Shown one piece after another: positions 6,470-8,436 of a DNA stretch of 8,436 nucleotides. The translations under genes and the position numbers were made by a program. Below the pieces are notes generated by a model. That model was given only the letters and a program-made list of their open reading frames with translations. It was not told where the DNA came from and did no database searches. Origin of the DNA: Desulfobacterales bacterium (GTDB taxonomy: Bacteria; Desulfobacterota; Desulfobacteria; Desulfobacterales; SpSt-501); contig JALOOS010000052.1 of assembly GCA_025454275.1 (NCBI GenBank), positions 1 to 8,436 of the forward strand, read 5' to 3'. Within the stretch, counting starts at the first letter, position 1. Each line of letters begins with the position of its first letter.

Positions 6470-7336
6470 ATGGAGATCCTGATCTACGGCACCATCAACA
6501 GCGTCGCGCTGGCGCTCTACGCCCTGGGCTTTGCCCTGGTTTACGGGATCAGCCGTCTGCCCAACTTCGCCCACGGCGCGCTCTACGTCCTGAGCGGGTT
6601 CATCGCCTGGAGCGCCCTCAACACCCTGAAGCTGAACTACCTGCTCAGCGTCGTGATCGCCATGGCGGTGACGGCGCTGATCGGGGCGGTGATCTACCGC
6701 GTGTTTCTGATCCGGGTCCGCGGCATGGAGATCTCCGAGATCATCGCCTCCTACGCCATCGGGCTCGCGATCCTGGAGGGGCTGCGCTGGGGGGGGTTCA
6801 AGGGAATGACCTACACCCTGCCCCCCTTCATCGAGGGCAGCACCGCCATCGCCGGGATTTCAGTCGATTACCAGCGGCTGGTCGTGATCGTGATCGGCGC
6901 GGCCCTGGTGGCGATCTTGTGGCTCTTCACCCATTACACCCGGATCGGGCTCGCGCTGCGCGGTATGGCCCAGGATGAGCGCGCCGCGCTGATGCTGGGG
7001 ATCGACTCGGACATCATGGCCGTCGTGGCCATGGGGATCGGCTCCATGCTGGCGGCCTTCGCGGCCATCCTGCTCCTGCCGCTCGGCAACATCGTGGTTG
7101 AGTCCGGCTACAACGTGCTGATTCTCGCCATAGCGGTCTGCATCGTGGGCGGGCTGGGCAGCTGGATCGGGGCGGTACTGGCAGCCTTCCTGATCGGGTT
7201 CGCCCAGATCCTGACGGTGGTCTACGTGGGGGCCCATTTCCAGATGGTGGTGGCGCTGCTCGCGATTATCCTGACCCTGATCTTGAAACCCTCCGGCCTT
7301 TTCGGGCAGCAGAAGGAGTTGGAGGAGCGGGTATGA
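6470..7336 (+). CDS. livH: Liv-type ABC importer permease, LivH subfamily
   Basis: Inner-membrane permease of the right importer, 288 residues with about eight hydrophobic segments. Landmarks: GFALVYGISRLPNFAHGALY (20-39), the cytoplasmic coupling loop HYTRIGLALRGMAQDERAAL (155-174) ending MLGID, CIVGGLGSWIGAVLAAFLIG (224-243) and the terminal KPSGLFGQ. The ATG directly follows the binding-protein stop with no spacer and only a poor ribosome site, so translation is probably coupled. The end overlaps the next gene by ATGA. It is only distantly similar by eye to the left LivH (for example, no R-P-L-Y-G-R-D segment), supporting separate ancestry of the two systems. Confidence 0.94.
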   Translation: MEILIYGTINSVALALYALGFALVYGISRLPNFAHGALYVLSGFIAWSALNTLKLNYLLSVVIAMAVTALIGAVIYRVFLIRVRGMEISEIIASYAIGLAILEGLRWGGFKGMTYTLPPFIEGSTAIAGISVDYQRLVVIVIGAALVAILWLFTHYTRIGLALRGMAQDERAALMLGIDSDIMAVVAMGIGSMLAAFAAILLLPLGNIVVESGYNVLILAIAVCIVGGLGSWIGAVLAAFLIGFAQILTVVYVGAHFQMVVALLAIILTLILKPSGLFGQQKELEERV

Positions 7337-8349
7337 GCGCCGGCGGCGAGCGGCGGCGGGAGCGGATCGACCGGGGCATCAAGGTGCGCACGGCGGGCAT
7401 CTACGCCCTCATGTCCTGGCGGGAGATGGCCTACCTGGTCGCCCCGCGGGTGCTTCTGATCGGCGGGCTCCTGCTCCTGCCCCTCATCCTGCCGGGCATG
7501 TACTGGAAGCGGGTGATTTCGATCGTCTGCATCTATGCCCTGCTGGCCTTGACCTTCGATTTTCTCGCACACTACGTCGGACTGGTCTCGCTCGGCGGGG
7601 CCTTCTTCGTCGGGGTGGGCGGCTACCTCTCGGCCATCCTCAACACCAAGCTCGGCCTCTCTCCTCTCATCTGCGTACCGACGGCGGCCCTGGCGGGCGG
7701 GGCGGTCTGCACCTTGCTCCTTCTGCCCTGTCTGCCGCTGCGCGGGGTCTATTTCGCCATCGTCACCCTGATGTACCCGCTCTTCATGGCGCGCGTGATC
7801 GAGGCCCTGGACATCCTGGGCGGCACCGACGGGATCATGGGGATCGACAGCTTCCCGAGCCAGTGGGCCGAGGACTATTTCGTCATCATCGCGGTCCTGC
7901 TCTTCCTCTTCGGGCTGCGGCGGCTGGTCAACACCGACCTGGGGCTGGTCCTGCGCGCGGTGAAGGACAACGACCAGGCGGTCAAGGCCTCGGCCATGAG
8001 CATCACCCACTACAAGGTGCTCGCGGTCTTCATCGCCTCCGTCATCGGCTGCATGGCCGGGGCCTGTCTGGTCCACATCTACATGTGGGCCGGGATCTCG
8101 ACCTTTGCGCTCGACTTTTCGGTGCTTCCGATCGCGGCCACGGTCATCGGCGGCAGCGGCACCCTGGTCGGCCCCCTGATCGGGTGCCTGATCCTCGTGC
8201 CGGTCTCGGAGCTCTTGAGGGACTTCGGCACCCTGCGCATCGTCTTCTATTCCCTGATCCTTTTGGCCTTCATCACCTTCAGAAGCGAGGGTCTCATGAT
8301 CTACGGCCAGCGCAAGTACCACCAGGTGGAGCGGTGGAGGGCGATATGA
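7333..8349 (+). CDS. livM: Liv-type ABC importer permease, LivM subfamily
   Basis: Inner-membrane permease partner of the right LivH, 338 residues. It has a basic, hydrophilic N-terminal stretch of about 35 residues (Arg-rich, 8-20) before the first membrane segment, longer than in the left LivM. Landmarks: HYVGLVSLGGAFFVGVGGY (80-98), LRGVYFAIVTLMYPLF (136-151), ILGGTDGIMGI (161-171), the coupling loop DLGLVLRAVKDNDQAVKASA (202-221) and ATVIGGSGTLVGPLIG (269-284). The C-terminus is TFRSEGLMIYGQRKYHQVER rather than the frequent FPxGLxG ending. ATG 7333 is supported by GGAGGAG five bases upstream and overlaps the livH stop. The stop overlaps the next start, again as ATGA. Confidence 0.94.
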   Translation: MSAGGERRRERIDRGIKVRTAGIYALMSWREMAYLVAPRVLLIGGLLLLPLILPGMYWKRVISIVCIYALLALTFDFLAHYVGLVSLGGAFFVGVGGYLSAILNTKLGLSPLICVPTAALAGGAVCTLLLLPCLPLRGVYFAIVTLMYPLFMARVIEALDILGGTDGIMGIDSFPSQWAEDYFVIIAVLLFLFGLRRLVNTDLGLVLRAVKDNDQAVKASAMSITHYKVLAVFIASVIGCMAGACLVHIYMWAGISTFALDFSVLPIAATVIGGSGTLVGPLIGCLILVPVSELLRDFGTLRIVFYSLILLAFITFRSEGLMIYGQRKYHQVERWRAI

Positions 8350-8436
8350 GGGCCGCGCCGCTCCTTGAGGTGCGCGAGGTGACCAAGACCTTCGGGGGCA
8401 TCATCGCGCTCAACCGGGTGAGCTTCGATGTGCATG
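8346..8436 (+). CDS. livG: Liv-type ABC importer ATPase, LivG subfamily, 5' end only
   Basis: Thirty codons are visible before the right edge. LLEVREVTKTFGGIIALNRV (6-25) followed by SFDVH is the standard first beta-strand region of LivG ATPases, aligning with LEVQNLSRSFGKFQALGGIS of the left LivG. The Walker A motif lies just beyond the window. ATG 8346 overlaps the livM stop (ATGA) and is preceded by GGAGGG, 4 bases away. Position after livH and livM supports LivG, and a LivF gene should follow outside. Confidence 0.88.
   Translation, partial: MRAAPLLEVREVTKTFGGIIALNRVSFDVH

Noticed and set aside
5309..6574. Long minus-strand open frame opposite the right binding-protein gene
   Set aside because: It is antisense to a clearly recognisable gene, has no ribosome site and a biased His/Asp/Val-rich composition typical of high-GC shadow frames.
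7222..8322. Long minus-strand open frame opposite the right livM
   Set aside because: Extremely Asp/Glu/Gln/His-rich, as expected from the complement of hydrophobic membrane codons; no domain is recognisable.

Overview
The window holds two divergently transcribed ABC importer operons of the branched-chain amino acid / HAAT (Liv-type) class. They are arranged back to back around an AT-rich promoter region of about 260 bp. GC content is high and coding density is tight, with ATGA start/stop overlaps. The periplasmic binding proteins with signal peptides indicate a Gram-negative bacterium. The gene style would fit a proteobacterium or a Desulfobacterota-like (former Deltaproteobacteria) organism, but nothing here fixes the taxon.

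Left operon (minus strand, read from about 5040 down to 1): substrate-binding protein (4938-3715), a structured 189-bp spacer, LivH-type permease (3525-2665), LivM-type permease (2663-1695), LivG-type ATPase (1698-925), LivF-type ATPase (941-243), and then, a few bases downstream, the start of a DOMON-like domain protein that runs off the left edge. This is a complete five-component importer with an extra co-directional gene at its end.

Right operon (plus strand, from about 5135 onward): a second, clearly different substrate-binding protein (5198-6469), LivH-type permease (6470-7336), LivM-type permease (7333-8349) and the first 30 codons of a LivG-type ATPase (from 8346), cut by the right edge. 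A LivF partner presumably follows outside the window.

In each system the periplasmic protein would capture a solute and deliver it to a LivH/LivM heterodimer in the inner membrane, driven by the LivG/LivF ATPase pair. The ligands cannot be read from sequence: this family covers branched-chain and other amino acids, amides, urea and aromatic acids. The two systems differ in every paired component, so they look like separate transporters rather than a recent duplication.

The central region carries a candidate promoter for each direction. A 6+6 bp palindrome overlaps the left-hand promoter. No RNA genes, mobile elements or CRISPR arrays were seen. Overall this is largely ordinary transport DNA. 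The points most worth checking are the structured spacer after the left binding-protein gene, the palindrome over the promoter, the DOMON-like gene tied to the operon, and a twin-arginine-like signal peptide on the right binding protein.
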